DNA of 64,000 nucleotides from Bradyrhizobium sp. CB3481 (GTDB taxonomy: Bacteria; Pseudomonadota; Alphaproteobacteria; Rhizobiales; Xanthobacteraceae): assembly GCF_029714305.1 (NCBI RefSeq), contig NZ_CP121647.1, positions 7,956,501-8,020,500 on the forward strand. The letters are read 5' to 3'. The position numbers and the translations under genes were made by a program. Shown one piece after another: positions 34,926-44,276 of the stretch. How positions within the stretch are numbered: position 1 is the first letter of the stretch; each line of letters starts with the position of its first letter. A model generated the notes under the pieces. It saw nothing but the letters and a program-made list of their open reading frames with translations. It was not told the DNA's origin and ran no database searches.

Positions 34926-37900
34926 ATGCGCGGTCTGTTTCACCACCTGCTCGGCCTCACGGCCCGAGCCGCAGCCACCGGGCGGCACCTCGCCGCAACG
35001 ATCCGGGGCCCTGTGCTGTGGCTGACGCTGTGCGGCGGCCTCTTGGTCGCGGCGATCTTTGTCGGCACCATCATGACGGTCGGCGAATTCCGCGAGCGTG
35101 CGCTCGTCAACAGCGAGCGCGAGCTGGAGAACACCGTTCTGCTGCTCGCCCGTCACTTCGACCAGCAGTTCGAGGATTCCGATACCCTCGCCGACGACGT
35201 GATCTCCCGGCTGCAGATTTCCGGCATCGCCTCGGAGAGGGCATTCCGCGACCGCGTCGCAAGCACCGAAGCGCACGAGATCCTGAGGGCCAAGGCCGGC
35301 GTGCTGTCCTATCTCGGCGATATCTCGATCTTCGATTCCAACGGCGACATGATCAACTGGTCGCGGCCGCTGCCGGCACGAAAACTCAACATATCCGAGC
35401 GGGCGTATTTCAAGAGCTTCAAGTTCGATCCGCAATCGCCCTCCGTCTTGGCCGAGTCGGTTCGCAGCTACATAACCGGCAATCTCAACTCCGTGATCGC
35501 GCACCGGCTGCGCGGCGAAGACGGCACCTTCCTCGGCGTGATGACGCGGCGGATCAACCCGGCCAACTACGAAAAATTCTTCGCTTCCGTAACGCTCGGA
35601 ACGGGCGCTGCGATCTCGATGTTTCATGCCGACGGCACCCTGCTCGCGCGGCACCCGCGTGTCGACGAATTGATCGGAAAGAATTTCTCGACGGCGCCGC
35701 TGCTGCAGCGTGTCCGCGAAAGCGGCACCCGGCAGACGTTGCGGGTGCAGAGCCCGATCGACCAGGCCGACAGGTTGGGATCCGCGGCCCCGCTTGCGCA
35801 TTATTCGGGCGTCGTGGTCGCAACCAACACGGCGACCGCCGCGCTGGCCGACTGGCGCGAGCAAACCCGTCTCCTCGTCATCGCCGCGATGCTGTCGGTA
35901 GCAGTGATCGCCCTGACGCTGTTCCTGATCATCCGGCAGATCACAAGGCAGAACCGCGAAGCGCAACAGCGGCTGGAGACCGAGCGGGGCCGGCTCGATA
36001 CCGCCCTGAACAACATGATCCAGGGCCTGGCGACGTTTGACGCCTCGGCCCGTCTCGTGACCTTCAACCAGCGCTACATCGACATGCACAATCTGTCGGC
36101 CGAATTGGTCAAGCCCGGCTGTCATCTTCGCGATCTGATGCAGCATCGCAGGGATCGCGGCTCGTTCGATGGCGACATCGACGAGTTCTGCCGTTCAGTC
36201 GTGCAGAACATCGCGCGTGGTGAGGCAGGCCACAGCATCACCCAATGCGCCGATGGGCGCACTTTCTTGACGGTGAGAAAGCCGCTGGCGGATGGCGGCT
36301 GGATCGCCACCATGGAAGACATCACTGAGCGGCGCAATCTTGAGCAGGAGCGCGACCGCAACTACGCCTTCCTGAGCCAGATCATCGATCACATCCCCTC
36401 GCAGATTACCGTGAAGGATGTGCACGACCGCCGCTATCTGCTGGTCAACCGCGTGGCGGAGGCCCAGTTCGGTATTTCGCGCGACCTGATCGTCGGCAAG
36501 ACCGCCGCCGAGATCTTTCCGCCGGCCGCCGCCGAGATCATTGCAGCGGATGAGGAGAAGACGCTGCAATCCCCCGACGGCCTATTCAAGGACGAACATG
36601 TCTGGGAAACGCAGGGGATGGGCCCGCGTTACCTCACCTCCAGGCGGCTCGGCATCCGCAATTCGGCCGGACAGGCGCGCTACATCATCAACGTCGTCGA
36701 CGATGTCACCGAGCGCCGGCTCGCCAACGAAAAGATCGCGCATCTGGCGCATTATGACGCGCTGACCGACCTGCCGAACCGGGTGCTGTTCCGCGAACAG
36801 ATCGAGCGCGCACTGCACAAAGCCAGGGAGGGCGAGCAATTCGCCCTGCTCTATATCGACATCGACGAATTCAAGGGCATCAACGATTCGCTCGGACACC
36901 ATGTCGGCGACGAGCTGTTGAAGGCCGTCGCGGCCTGCCTCAAGGACTGCACCAAGCCAGACGATCTGATCGCCCGCCTCGGCGGCGATGAATTCGCGGT
37001 GATCCAGACCGCGATCAACGGCCGCCGCGACGTCGAGGAATTCGTCGCCCGCATCTACGAGGCGATCCGCCGCCCCTACCAGTGCCTCGGCCATCAGCTC
37101 TCGACCGATGCCAGCATCGGCATCGCGCTCGCACCGGAGGACGGGACCGAGCTCGACCAGCTGATCAAGCATGCTGACCTGGCGATGTACGCCGCCAAGG
37201 CCGAGGGGCGCCGCACCCATCGTTTCTTCGAGCCCGCCATGGACGCCCGCGCGCAGGCGCGGCTGACCATGGAGCAGGATCTGCGGCAGGCGCTATCCGA
37301 CGGCCGCTTCGAACTCCATTACCAGCCGCTGCTCGACCTCGGGAGCGGCGAAGTGACCGGCTGCGAGGCGCTGCTGCGCTGGCGCCATCCCGTGCGCGGC
37401 ATGATCTCGCCCGCCGAATTCATCCCGGTCGCGGAGGATACCGGCCTGATCAACGAGATCGGCGACTGGGTGATGCAAACCGCCTGCGCCGAAGCGGCAA
37501 GGTGGCCGTCCCGGGTCCGGATCGCCGTCAACGTTTCTCCGATCCAGTTGAAGTCGCCGACACTGGCGCTGCGGATCACCGGGGCGCTCGCCGCCTCCGG
37601 CCTGGCGCCCGACCGGCTCGAGATCGAAATCACCGAGGCGGTGCTGATCCATGACGATGAAAGCGCGCTGGCGATCCTGCACCAGCTCCGCGCCATCGGC
37701 GTGCGCATCGCGCTCGACGATTTCGGCACCGGCTTCTCCTCGCTGAGCTACCTCAAGCGTTTCCCGTTCGACAAGATCAAGATCGACCGCTGCTTCATCA
37801 GCGATATCGATGACGACGGTTCGGCGGCGATCGTGCAGGCGGTGGTGAACATCGCATCCGCCCGCAACATGACGACGACCGCCGAAGGCGTCGAGACCGA

Positions 37901-38033
37901 GCAGCAGCGCGAGATGCTGCGCCAGCTCGGCTGTACGCAGATGCAGGGCTACCTGTTCAGCGCACCGAAGCCGGCCGCCGAGGCAAGGCGGCTGTTGGGC
38001 GCGCGATTGGAAGCCGCGACCGCGGTGGCCTGA
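34926..38033 (+). CDS. Membrane Cache-PAS-PAS-GGDEF-EAL cyclic-di-GMP protein
   Basis: A 1035-residue receptor. One helix (about residues 34-54) and a second (about 314-336) flank a periplasmic Cache-like sensor. PAS domains follow (about 350-465 and 480-600), then GGDEF with an intact GGDEF motif (RLGGDEFAVIQTA) and EAL with CEALLRWRHP, IAVNVSP, EITEAVL and LDDFGTGFSSLSYLKRFP. Both outputs keep their catalytic signatures. GGGAG is just upstream of the ATG. Its last 85 bases overlap the 3' end of the convergent patatin gene. Confidence 0.94.
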   Translation: MRGLFHHLLGLTARAAATGRHLAATIRGPVLWLTLCGGLLVAAIFVGTIMTVGEFRERALVNSERELENTVLLLARHFDQQFEDSDTLADDVISRLQISGIASERAFRDRVASTEAHEILRAKAGVLSYLGDISIFDSNGDMINWSRPLPARKLNISERAYFKSFKFDPQSPSVLAESVRSYITGNLNSVIAHRLRGEDGTFLGVMTRRINPANYEKFFASVTLGTGAAISMFHADGTLLARHPRVDELIGKNFSTAPLLQRVRESGTRQTLRVQSPIDQADRLGSAAPLAHYSGVVVATNTATAALADWREQTRLLVIAAMLSVAVIALTLFLIIRQITRQNREAQQRLETERGRLDTALNNMIQGLATFDASARLVTFNQRYIDMHNLSAELVKPGCHLRDLMQHRRDRGSFDGDIDEFCRSVVQNIARGEAGHSITQCADGRTFLTVRKPLADGGWIATMEDITERRNLEQERDRNYAFLSQIIDHIPSQITVKDVHDRRYLLVNRVAEAQFGISRDLIVGKTAAEIFPPAAAEIIAADEEKTLQSPDGLFKDEHVWETQGMGPRYLTSRRLGIRNSAGQARYIINVVDDVTERRLANEKIAHLAHYDALTDLPNRVLFREQIERALHKAREGEQFALLYIDIDEFKGINDSLGHHVGDELLKAVAACLKDCTKPDDLIARLGGDEFAVIQTAINGRRDVEEFVARIYEAIRRPYQCLGHQLSTDASIGIALAPEDGTELDQLIKHADLAMYAAKAEGRRTHRFFEPAMDARAQARLTMEQDLRQALSDGRFELHYQPLLDLGSGEVTGCEALLRWRHPVRGMISPAEFIPVAEDTGLINEIGDWVMQTACAEAARWPSRVRIAVNVSPIQLKSPTLALRITGALAASGLAPDRLEIEITEAVLIHDDESALAILHQLRAIGVRIALDDFGTGFSSLSYLKRFPFDKIKIDRCFISDIDDDGSAAIVQAVVNIASARNMTTTAEGVETEQQREMLRQLGCTQMQGYLFSAPKPAAEARRLLGARLEAATAVA

Positions 38034-39883
38034 CGCCGCTCCAGCGCGCCGGCGTCGAGGAGGGCTGCGATCGCCGAACTGCCGCCCGCCTCCAGTGCCG
38101 CAATCGCCTCCTTGGCCCAAGCGTAGGACGCCTCGAAGATTTCCGTGTGGCGGTCGAAATCCGTCACCTCGATATCCGGCGGAAGCGGCGGCCGCATCAC
38201 CGTATCGAACGGTCCGGTCGGCAACGTGTCGTAGCGCTGGTGCGCGACGAGACTGCGCCACAGAACATTCACCGCGCTCGGCGCCGCCGGCAGCAGTTTC
38301 TTGCGGAACGGCGTCAGCATCGCGGCGATCAGCTCCAACCTTCCCGGCAGCGACGCATAGTCGACATCGAACATCTCCGCCGCCGGCTCGCCGAAATGCA
38401 CGACCAGATTGGGGCCGCTCTTGAGCTGGTGCATCGAGGCCAGCGGCACGTTGTCGATCAGACAGCCGTCGACCAGCATCGCGCCATCAGGCGTATAGAA
38501 CGGCGGCAATAGCCCGGGGATCGCGCTCGAGGCGCGCACCGCCTGCCAGAGCGGCCCGGTGCGAATCAGCTCGAGACTGTGGGTCGATAGATTAGTAGCG
38601 ACGGCCGCAAAGGGCCGCCAGCAATCCTCGATCCGGCAGTCAGGGCCGTATTGGTGCGCCAGCGCGCGGTCGAACGCCTTGTGGTCCAGCAGGGAGTAAC
38701 GCGGCCAGGTCGGCCGCCGAAAACTCCGGCTCTTGACGAAGATCTCGTGGGTGCCGCGCTCCAGGTGCTCGGCCTCGAGATTCTTTGCAAACCCGGCCAC
38801 CATGGCGGAACCGACACTGGTGCCGACAAAAATGTCGAACATCACGCCGCGCTCGCGAAACGCCTTGTAGATTCCGACATGCGCGGTGCCAAAACTGCCA
38901 CCGCCGGCGGCGACGAAGCCGACCGCGCGGCCGCACAGGAAGCGGATCAGGCTGTCGATATCGACTTGGTCCTCCAGCGCGATGTGGTGGTGCATGAAAG
39001 ACGGCAGCCGGGCGAGCCAGGCGGCCGTCCCCGAAACCGCACCGCTGCGCTTGTCGTGAATACGGACCAGTCGTCTAGCCGAAATCGGATGAACCTCGCA
39101 GGCAAACGCCTCGATTTCAGTGAGCGCAGCCGCGGGGGCGTCGCCGCGGCAGGCGAACACGACCATGTCGGCCTGCCGGATCGCCTTGCGCGCCCAAGGC
39201 GAGGATTCATGGCCGCCGAGATAGACCACCAGCGGCGCAGCGTGTTCGAGCTTGTTGAGCCATTCGGTGACCTCATGCGCATCGAGCGCGCGGGAGGGAA
39301 ACATCGCCTGCAGGCGTTCAATATCGACGATCTCGGCCTGGGTCGCAGCCAGTCCCTCGCGCATCCGCCGATCGAACGCGCCAGGCAGCGGCTCGATCCC
39401 GCCGCCGATCAGCGCCACGGTTCGTGCCTTCGGCGAAGTGCGAAACGGGGCGATGCGCGCGGTCTCCCTGGCAAATCGCTGCGCCAGCGCGGCGAGCAGC
39501 GCCTCGACGATCGCGGGCGCCTCGGTGACCAGCTTTTGATAGGCCGGGCGGGTCAGCGCCAGCACGCTGGTGTCGCGGATGGCGATCACATCGGCGGTGC
39601 GCGGCACGTTGGCGAAGAAGCCAATCTCGCCGACCAGTTCGCCCGCGCGAAGCTCGGCGATCGGTTCGTGATAGCCGGTCTTGCGCACTGCGAGCGCGCC
39701 ATGCAGCACCAGGAAAAGCGAATCCGACGGCCCACCCTGGGCGACCAGCATCTGGCCGCGCACCAGATCCTGGCGGACCATGGCACCCAGCGCCCTCAGC
39801 CGCTGTTCCGAGCTAAGCGTCCGGAACAGCGCGAAGTCGTCCAGCGCAGAGCTCCAGGCCAGGACCGAGCTCGACCCACTCAT
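37949..39883 (-). CDS. Cyclic-nucleotide-binding-domain patatin-like phospholipase (NTE-like)
   Basis: A 644-residue fusion. Residues about 15-135 form a CAP-type cyclic-nucleotide domain (GELVGEIGFFANVPRTADVI). The patatin domain starts near 320, with oxyanion loop AGGGSFG (326-332), lipase box GTSVG with nucleophile Ser356, and the dyad Asp in MLVDGCLIDNVP. It resembles neuropathy target esterase and hydrolyses lysophospholipids in relatives. The middle segment (150-310) is a Rossmann-like linker common to this group. The C-terminal end is Ala-rich and overlaps the neighbouring gene by 85 bases. Confidence 0.93.
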   Translation of the reverse strand: MSGSSSVLAWSSALDDFALFRTLSSEQRLRALGAMVRQDLVRGQMLVAQGGPSDSLFLVLHGALAVRKTGYHEPIAELRAGELVGEIGFFANVPRTADVIAIRDTSVLALTRPAYQKLVTEAPAIVEALLAALAQRFARETARIAPFRTSPKARTVALIGGGIEPLPGAFDRRMREGLAATQAEIVDIERLQAMFPSRALDAHEVTEWLNKLEHAAPLVVYLGGHESSPWARKAIRQADMVVFACRGDAPAAALTEIEAFACEVHPISARRLVRIHDKRSGAVSGTAAWLARLPSFMHHHIALEDQVDIDSLIRFLCGRAVGFVAAGGGSFGTAHVGIYKAFRERGVMFDIFVGTSVGSAMVAGFAKNLEAEHLERGTHEIFVKSRSFRRPTWPRYSLLDHKAFDRALAHQYGPDCRIEDCWRPFAAVATNLSTHSLELIRTGPLWQAVRASSAIPGLLPPFYTPDGAMLVDGCLIDNVPLASMHQLKSGPNLVVHFGEPAAEMFDVDYASLPGRLELIAAMLTPFRKKLLPAAPSAVNVLWRSLVAHQRYDTLPTGPFDTVMRPPLPPDIEVTDFDRHTEIFEASYAWAKEAIAALEAGGSSAIAALLDAGALERRQATAVAASNRAPNSRLASAAGFGALNR

Positions 39884-40031
39884 TTGGCGGTACCCAGTTG
39901 AAACGGCCTGACTTTAGCGCCGGGCACAGACCATCGCGAGTGATATAAAGGCTTGCAGACTAGCGCAGTGCAGCAGTAGGCCGGCGCCGATACCCGGGCA
40001 AATGCACTGCAGCATGAGCATTGCCTCTGCC

Positions 40032-41111
40032 CTACGCCGCCCACCGGCCGCGATTATTCTCGGCCAGGATGGGCCGGATCAGCCGGCCGAAGCGCTCGGC
40101 CTCCTCGTCGTGCAGATAGCCGGACAGGCAGAAGGAATGGCAACCGGCATCGATGAATTGCTGCAGCGTGTCGGCGCACTGGACGGGATTGCCGACCACT
40201 GCAATGCCGGCGCCGGGACGGACCTTCGTGATACCGGTCCACAGGTGAGGCAGCAGCAGATCGCCATGCTCGCGCGCGAGCTGCTGCACGCGCATGTTCG
40301 CCTCCGAGCGGTTATAGAGCGTCTTCATCTCCTGCTTCTGCCGCTCGGTGGCATGCCGCACCAACTGGTCGGCAGCCTCCCAGGCATCCGCCTCGTTCTC
40401 GCGGCAGATCACCTGCAGCCGCATGCCGAAGCCGATGTCGTTTTCGCGGTCATGCGCCCGCGCCATCTGCCTGATTTCGGCAATGTTGGCGGCGATCTTT
40501 TCCGGCAGATCGCCCCAGAATAGATGCACATCGGAATGTTTCGCCGACAATTCCCACGCCTGACGCGAGCCACCGCCGAGATAGAATTTTGGGAACGGCT
40601 GCTGGTGCGGCCGCGGACGGATATGCGCGCCCGACAATTTGTGAAATTTTCCCTCGAAGTTTACCGGCCCACGCGTCGTCCATAGCGCCTTGAGGATCGA
40701 GACTTCCTCTTCCATCAGCTCATAGCGCGCTTCCTTCGGGTAGCGCACACCCTCGCCCTCGACCTCGCTTTCGTTCTGGCCGGCGATCAAATTGATGCAG
40801 ATCCGCCCGCCCGACATCTGGTCGAAGGTCGAGATCATTTTTGCCAGTAACACCGGGTTGATGTAGCCGGGCCGCGCCGCGATCAGCGGCTTGATGGCCG
40901 AGGAGCGCGCCGCCATGAACGCGCCCGTGATCCACGCCTCCCAGCACACCGAGCCGACCGGGATCAGCAAATATTCGAAGCCGGCCTTTTCCGCCGCCTG
41001 CACGACGCGGTCGCATAGTTCGGGCGAGCCCGGAATCTGCGCTTCCATCAGGCCATAGGCCGTGGTGTCGCCATGCGTGGGCAGATACCAGCCGAATTCG
41101 AGCGGACGCAT
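40032..41111 (-). CDS. LLM class flavin-dependent oxidoreductase, alkanesulfonate monooxygenase-like
   Basis: A 359-residue luciferase-fold protein of the SsuD type. Key segments are MRPLEFGWYLPTHGDTTAYG, ISTFDQMSGGRICINLIAGQ, PFPKFYLGGGSRQAWELSAK and CHSFCLSGYLHDEEAERFGR. SsuD relatives cleave sulfonates with FMNH2 from a partner reductase, which is absent here. AAGGAG about seven bases before the ATG supports the start. No ssuABC or sulfur genes surround it, so the substrate might be a non-sulfonate compound. Confidence 0.9.
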   Translation of the reverse strand: MRPLEFGWYLPTHGDTTAYGLMEAQIPGSPELCDRVVQAAEKAGFEYLLIPVGSVCWEAWITGAFMAARSSAIKPLIAARPGYINPVLLAKMISTFDQMSGGRICINLIAGQNESEVEGEGVRYPKEARYELMEEEVSILKALWTTRGPVNFEGKFHKLSGAHIRPRPHQQPFPKFYLGGGSRQAWELSAKHSDVHLFWGDLPEKIAANIAEIRQMARAHDRENDIGFGMRLQVICRENEADAWEAADQLVRHATERQKQEMKTLYNRSEANMRVQQLAREHGDLLLPHLWTGITKVRPGAGIAVVGNPVQCADTLQQFIDAGCHSFCLSGYLHDEEAERFGRLIRPILAENNRGRWAA

Positions 41112-41247
41112 GACGTTTCTCCTTATCGACGCTTGTTGCCTGGTCGTTAGGCCCGAGTTTAACGGCTATGAAGCGCGCGGCAATCGGGTTCCCGCGCAGG
41201 GCGATTTTCGATTCCAATCGCGCGTGCCGCAAGATAGAGTCCCTGCC

Positions 41248-41655
41248 ATGTCTCCGGTGTCGCTGCTGCTCAACATCATCTGGATCGTTCTCGGCGGCGC
41301 GTGGATGGCGTTCGGCTGGCTGGTCGCCGCGATCATCATGGCGATCACGATCATCGGCATTCCCTGGGCGCGGGCTGCGTTCAACATCGCGGCCTATACC
41401 TTGTTCCCGTTCGGCTTTACGGCGGTCTCGCGCGACGCCTATACGGGCCAAGAGGATATCGGCACCGGGCCGCTCGGGGTGATCGGCAATATCATATGGC
41501 TGGTGCTGGCGGGGTGGTGGCTGGCGCTCGGCCATGTGGTCACGGCCGTCTTGCTGGCCGTGACCATCATCGGCATTCCCTTTGCCTGGGCGCACTTGAA
41601 GCTTGCCGGCATCGCGCTGTGGCCGATCGGCAAGATCATCGTCCCCGCGAGCTGA
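41248..41655 (+). CDS. YccF-domain inner-membrane protein
   Basis: A 135-residue protein with two YccF (DUF307) repeats. Each repeat has the NIIW...G.W...G motif and a TIIGIPWA/TIIGIPFA stretch, NIIWIVLGGAWMAFGW at 9-24 and NIIWLVLAGWWLALGH at 81-96. Four hydrophobic helices are expected. I start it at ATG 41248; the frame is open further upstream but antisense to the flavin enzyme. The family role is unclear. It converges on the universal stress gene with 12 bases between. Confidence 0.87.
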   Translation: MSPVSLLLNIIWIVLGGAWMAFGWLVAAIIMAITIIGIPWARAAFNIAAYTLFPFGFTAVSRDAYTGQEDIGTGPLGVIGNIIWLVLAGWWLALGHVVTAVLLAVTIIGIPFAWAHLKLAGIALWPIGKIIVPAS

Positions 41656-41667
41656 ACTCGCGTCGGG

Positions 41668-42141
41668 CTATTCCGCCGCCGCCGGCGCCGGCTTCAAACG
41701 CTCGAACTCGGCGTCGCTGATCTCGGTCTGCGCGACCAGCACGCTGCAGCGCAGGCGCTTGACGAGGTAGCTGCCGATCGAGCCGAACCAGCGCGCCAGC
41801 GTCCCCTGCGGGCGATGGCCGACCACGACGAGATGCGCGCCGATTTCCTCGGCTACCTCGGCGATTTTCTGGCCGGCGTCGCCGACCTCGAGCCGCGCGG
41901 TCGGCGTAAAGCCGAGCGCCTTCAGCCGCGCGATGCCCTCGTTCAGGATGGCCTTGTAATCTTCGGTCTGCAGCTCGATCGGGATCGTGAGCCCGGCCTC
42001 CGGGGTCATGATCGAGGAAACCTCGACAACGGCGAGCAAAAATACCTCGGATCGGCAGAGTTGTGCGAGCTTTGCGCCCTCCCGCAATGCGCGCCGCCCC
42101 TCGACCGAACCGTCATAGGCGAGAAGAACCTTCTTATACAT
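41668..42141 (-). CDS. Universal stress protein (UspA family)
   Basis: A 157-residue Usp-fold protein: [20 protein letters not shown] at the N-terminus and [20 protein letters not shown] (about 105-124) as the ATP-binding glycine loop. This is near the G-2x-G-9x-G(S/T) pattern of ATP-binding Usp proteins. GGGGACG lies about six bases before the ATG at 42141. The frame continues upstream across the tRNA gene, but that part is not real protein. It should be cytoplasmic and stress-linked. Confidence 0.92.
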   Translation of the reverse strand: MYKKVLLAYDGSVEGRRALREGAKLAQLCRSEVFLLAVVEVSSIMTPEAGLTIPIELQTEDYKAILNEGIARLKALGFTPTARLEVGDAGQKIAEVAEEIGAHLVVVGHRPQGTLARWFGSIGSYLVKRLRCSVLVAQTEISDAEFERLKPAPAAAE

Positions 42142-42270
42142 CGGACGTCCCCATCCTTGGTTCAACACACCAAGACTAGCACCAAACGGCGGGAACGGAT
42201 CGGAATTTTGCAGCCGAAACGCGGCCTTCGTCATGCCACCTTCGTCTCCCCACCCCTGCCCAGGGGCCGG

Positions 42271-42298
42271 TTGCCCCTGCCCGGCCAATCGGCTAAAT
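42271..42298 (+). promoter_or_regulatory. Putative sigma-70-like promoter of the tRNA-Arg gene
   Basis: TTGCCC (42271-42276) and CTAAAT (42293-42298) are spaced by 16 bases, and the tRNA begins 11 bases after the -10-like box. Neither box is perfect, but the placement fits transcription starting near the mature 5' end. Confidence 0.45.
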
Positions 42299-42309
42299 GA
42301 AGGCCCGAA

Positions 42310-42386
42310 GCACCCGTAGCTCAGCTGGATAGAGCGTTGCCCTCCGAAGGCAAAGGTCACACGTTCGAATCGTGTCGGGTGCGCCA
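42310..42386 (+). tRNA. tRNA-Arg (anticodon CCG)
   Basis: A full cloverleaf of 77 nt with encoded CCA. The acceptor stem is GCACCCG with CGGGTGC; the D-arm contains GCTCAGCTGGATAGAGC; the anticodon loop CTCCGAA sits on stem TTGCC/GGCAA; the T-arm is ACACG-TTCGAAT-CGTGT. The anticodon CCG reads the Arg codon CGG. It directly borders a short accessory stretch with a toxin-antitoxin pair. Confidence 0.97.
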
Positions 42387-42852
42387 TTTCGGTACAAAAC
42401 TGGGCACGCCAAAACCCGCCGTTTTTGCGCTTGAAGCGGCGACGAGCGTTCGCAGGAGCGCGCTCTTCGATCCCATGGTGCGCAATTCTCTCTGATCGAC
42501 CTCGATGCGTTGGGAGAGCGCCCGAAGGCGCCCCATTCCAGAAGCCTCGCCGCGCGTTCTCCTTCATGGCTCTAAGGGTGTGCGTCGCGTTATCCTTGGA
42601 CTGTTACTCGTCGAACAGCGCCATGATCTGCCGGTCATGTTGCTCATGGGATCGTCGCCGAGCTCGCGGACTTGCCAATTGGCGCGCATCGCGCGCTGCC
42701 GCATCATAGCGCCACGGCGAAGCAATAGTGCCCATCTTCATCGGCCGTGGTCCGCCATTTACGCCAGAGCACGACGTCGCCCGCAGGCGCCTCTTCCCGC
42801 GTCGTCGCTATCGGTTATAACGTAGCTGGACGCGATGTGCAGGGCATCGGCA
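42387..42852. other. Non-coding or decayed stretch downstream of tRNA-Arg
   Basis: About 466 bases without a supported gene. On the minus strand near 42714-42807, a stop-flanked frame lacking an ATG reads protein-like (WRKWRTTADEDGHYCFAVAL), which may be a gene remnant. No integrase, and no direct repeat of the tRNA 3' end, is visible. Base usage is less even than in the neighbours. Confidence 0.4.
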
Positions 42853-43161
42853 TCACGCAGCCGCTCCAATGGGGCGGGCGCGCTTGATACGTTCGCGCTC
42901 GCGCGGCGAGTGCATCGCCTCCCAGATGTCGCTTCGCCGCTGCACGTTGAGCCAGAAGTCGGGACTGTTGCCGAACACGCGGGCAAGAATGAGTGCGGTA
43001 GGAGCTGTTATAGCCCGGCGATCGTTGCACAATTCGTTGACGTGCTTGCGCTGCACACCCATGGCCTTTGCCAGCGCGCTCTGCGTAAGGCTCATTGGCT
43101 CCATGAATTCCTGAGCCAGGATTTCTCCGACTGTTGCCGGCTTGCGTTTCGTCATCAACAT
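42853..43161 (-). CDS. higA: HigA-family antitoxin (XRE HTH)
   Basis: A 102-residue XRE-type protein with the HigA pattern: GEILAQEFMEPMSLTQSALA, then KAMGVQRKHVNELCNDRRAI, and a C-terminal NSPDFWLNVQRRSDIWEA. It neutralises the toxin encoded just upstream (8-base gap) and normally represses their shared promoter. The order toxin then antitoxin is that of higBA. An ATG two codons downstream, at 43155, is an alternative start. Confidence 0.93.
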   Translation of the reverse strand: MLMTKRKPATVGEILAQEFMEPMSLTQSALAKAMGVQRKHVNELCNDRRAITAPTALILARVFGNSPDFWLNVQRRSDIWEAMHSPRERERIKRARPIGAAA

Positions 43162-43169
43162 GGGACACC

Positions 43170-43466
43170 TCAGCGATAGCTATGATCATCGAGATAGACG
43201 CCCGATGCTTCGCCGCGCCGGCCATCCCATCGAAAGATGAGCCGCCATTGGCTGTTGACGCGGATCGAGTGAAATCCTTCCAGTTTACCACGCAGCTTCT
43301 CGAAATGGTTGCTTGGCGGCACGCGCAAGTCCTGATCGGTCGTTGCATCGTCGAGCATCTGTAGCTTGCGAAAAAGGCGACTCTCCAAATCCGGCGGGAC
43401 GTTTCGCGAGTGAACGTCATCCACGAAGAACGCGCGCAGCCAATCATCCCGGAAATTGGAAATCAT
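43170..43466 (-). CDS. higB: HigB-family toxin (RelE/ParE superfamily mRNA interferase)
   Basis: A 98-residue toxin with HigB hallmarks: SRLFRKLQMLDDATTDQDLR, PPSNHFEKLRGKLEGFHSIR and the catalytic-end VNSQWRLIFRWDG, with a C-terminal YLDDHSYR. It probably cleaves mRNA on the ribosome. The protein looks complete and is paired with higA. The pair lies close to tRNA-Arg, a common entry point for mobile DNA. Confidence 0.93.
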   Translation of the reverse strand: MISNFRDDWLRAFFVDDVHSRNVPPDLESRLFRKLQMLDDATTDQDLRVPPSNHFEKLRGKLEGFHSIRVNSQWRLIFRWDGRRGEASGVYLDDHSYR

Positions 43467-43605
43467 TCACGCGTCCTAACGTGAGGCACTGTACCGCTCT
43501 ATGGGACACTGGTCAACACCTATCGGCTGCGGCCTTGTTAAAGTCGCGTTAACGAACCACATGCCGCTTGGCACTATCCAATGACATCGCCAAGGTGAGC
43601 CCGCC

Positions 43606-44136
43606 GTGACGAACCCCCACGACTTCCACAAGCCGCAATCGACCTACAGTAAAGAGGACCTGCTCAAATCGAGCGAGGGCGGTTATTTCGGCCCGGGCAA
43701 TGCCCAGTTGCCGGCACCGCCGATGCTGATGATGGACCGTATCGTCGAGATCAGCACGGATGGCGGCGAATTTGGCAAGGGCCACGTCGTCGGTGAGCTC
43801 GATATCAGGCCGGACCTCTGGTTTTTCGGCTGCTACTTTGCCGGCGACCCCATCATGCCGGGCTCCCTCGGCCTCGACGCCATGTGGCAGGTCATTGGCT
43901 ATTGGCTCGGCTGGTCGGGCTCACCGGGGAAGGGACGCGCGGTCGGCGTCGGCGAGGTCGAATTGCGCGGTGGCGTCACGCCGGATACGGCGCGCGTGCG
44001 GTACGAGGTCAGCATGCGCCAGGTGAGGCGGGGCAAACTGGCGGTTGCCATCGCGAACGGCCGTGTCTTTGCCGATAACGTTTGCGTTTTTCTCGCAAAG
44101 GATCTGAGGGTCGGGCTGATCGCGTCCGCGAGCTGA
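43606..44136 (+). CDS. fabA: FabA-like 3-hydroxyacyl-ACP dehydratase, catalytic His replaced by Tyr
   Basis: A 176-residue hot-dog-fold protein closely matching FabA: APPMLMMDRIVEISTDGG, DLWFFGC, DPIMPGSLGLDAMWQVIGYW and GKGRAVGVGEVELRGGVTP. FabA enzymes have a catalytic His in FFGCHF; here the codon is TAC, giving Tyr77 (FFGCYF), while the partner Asp91 remains. MPGC is also MPGS. The GTG start has AAGGTGAG eight bases upstream. No fabB or fabI follows, as it would in a normal fabAB operon. It may be inactive, altered or regulatory; a working FabA probably exists elsewhere. Confidence 0.88.
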   Translation: MTNPHDFHKPQSTYSKEDLLKSSEGGYFGPGNAQLPAPPMLMMDRIVEISTDGGEFGKGHVVGELDIRPDLWFFGCYFAGDPIMPGSLGLDAMWQVIGYWLGWSGSPGKGRAVGVGEVELRGGVTPDTARVRYEVSMRQVRRGKLAVAIANGRVFADNVCVFLAKDLRVGLIASAS

Positions 44137-44276
44137 CGGCGGAGCGGAAGCTGGCGTTCAAGGCGCGCTTAATAACTGCGATTGTGCCGCTGGAGCCGGG
44201 ACGGCGAAAGTAAACGGATTACCTGCGCCGCCGCAATTTTCGTTAACTCAACGCGCATCCGTTTCCGAGGCGCCCG

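Noticed and set aside
42142..42567. Upstream extension of the universal stress frame across the tRNA gene
   Set aside because: The translation crosses the tRNA (reads [13 protein letters not shown]), a well-known artefact.
42310..43605. Integrative element bounded by tRNA-Arg
   Set aside because: No integrase and no direct repeat of the tRNA 3' end were seen, so only a possible remnant is reported.
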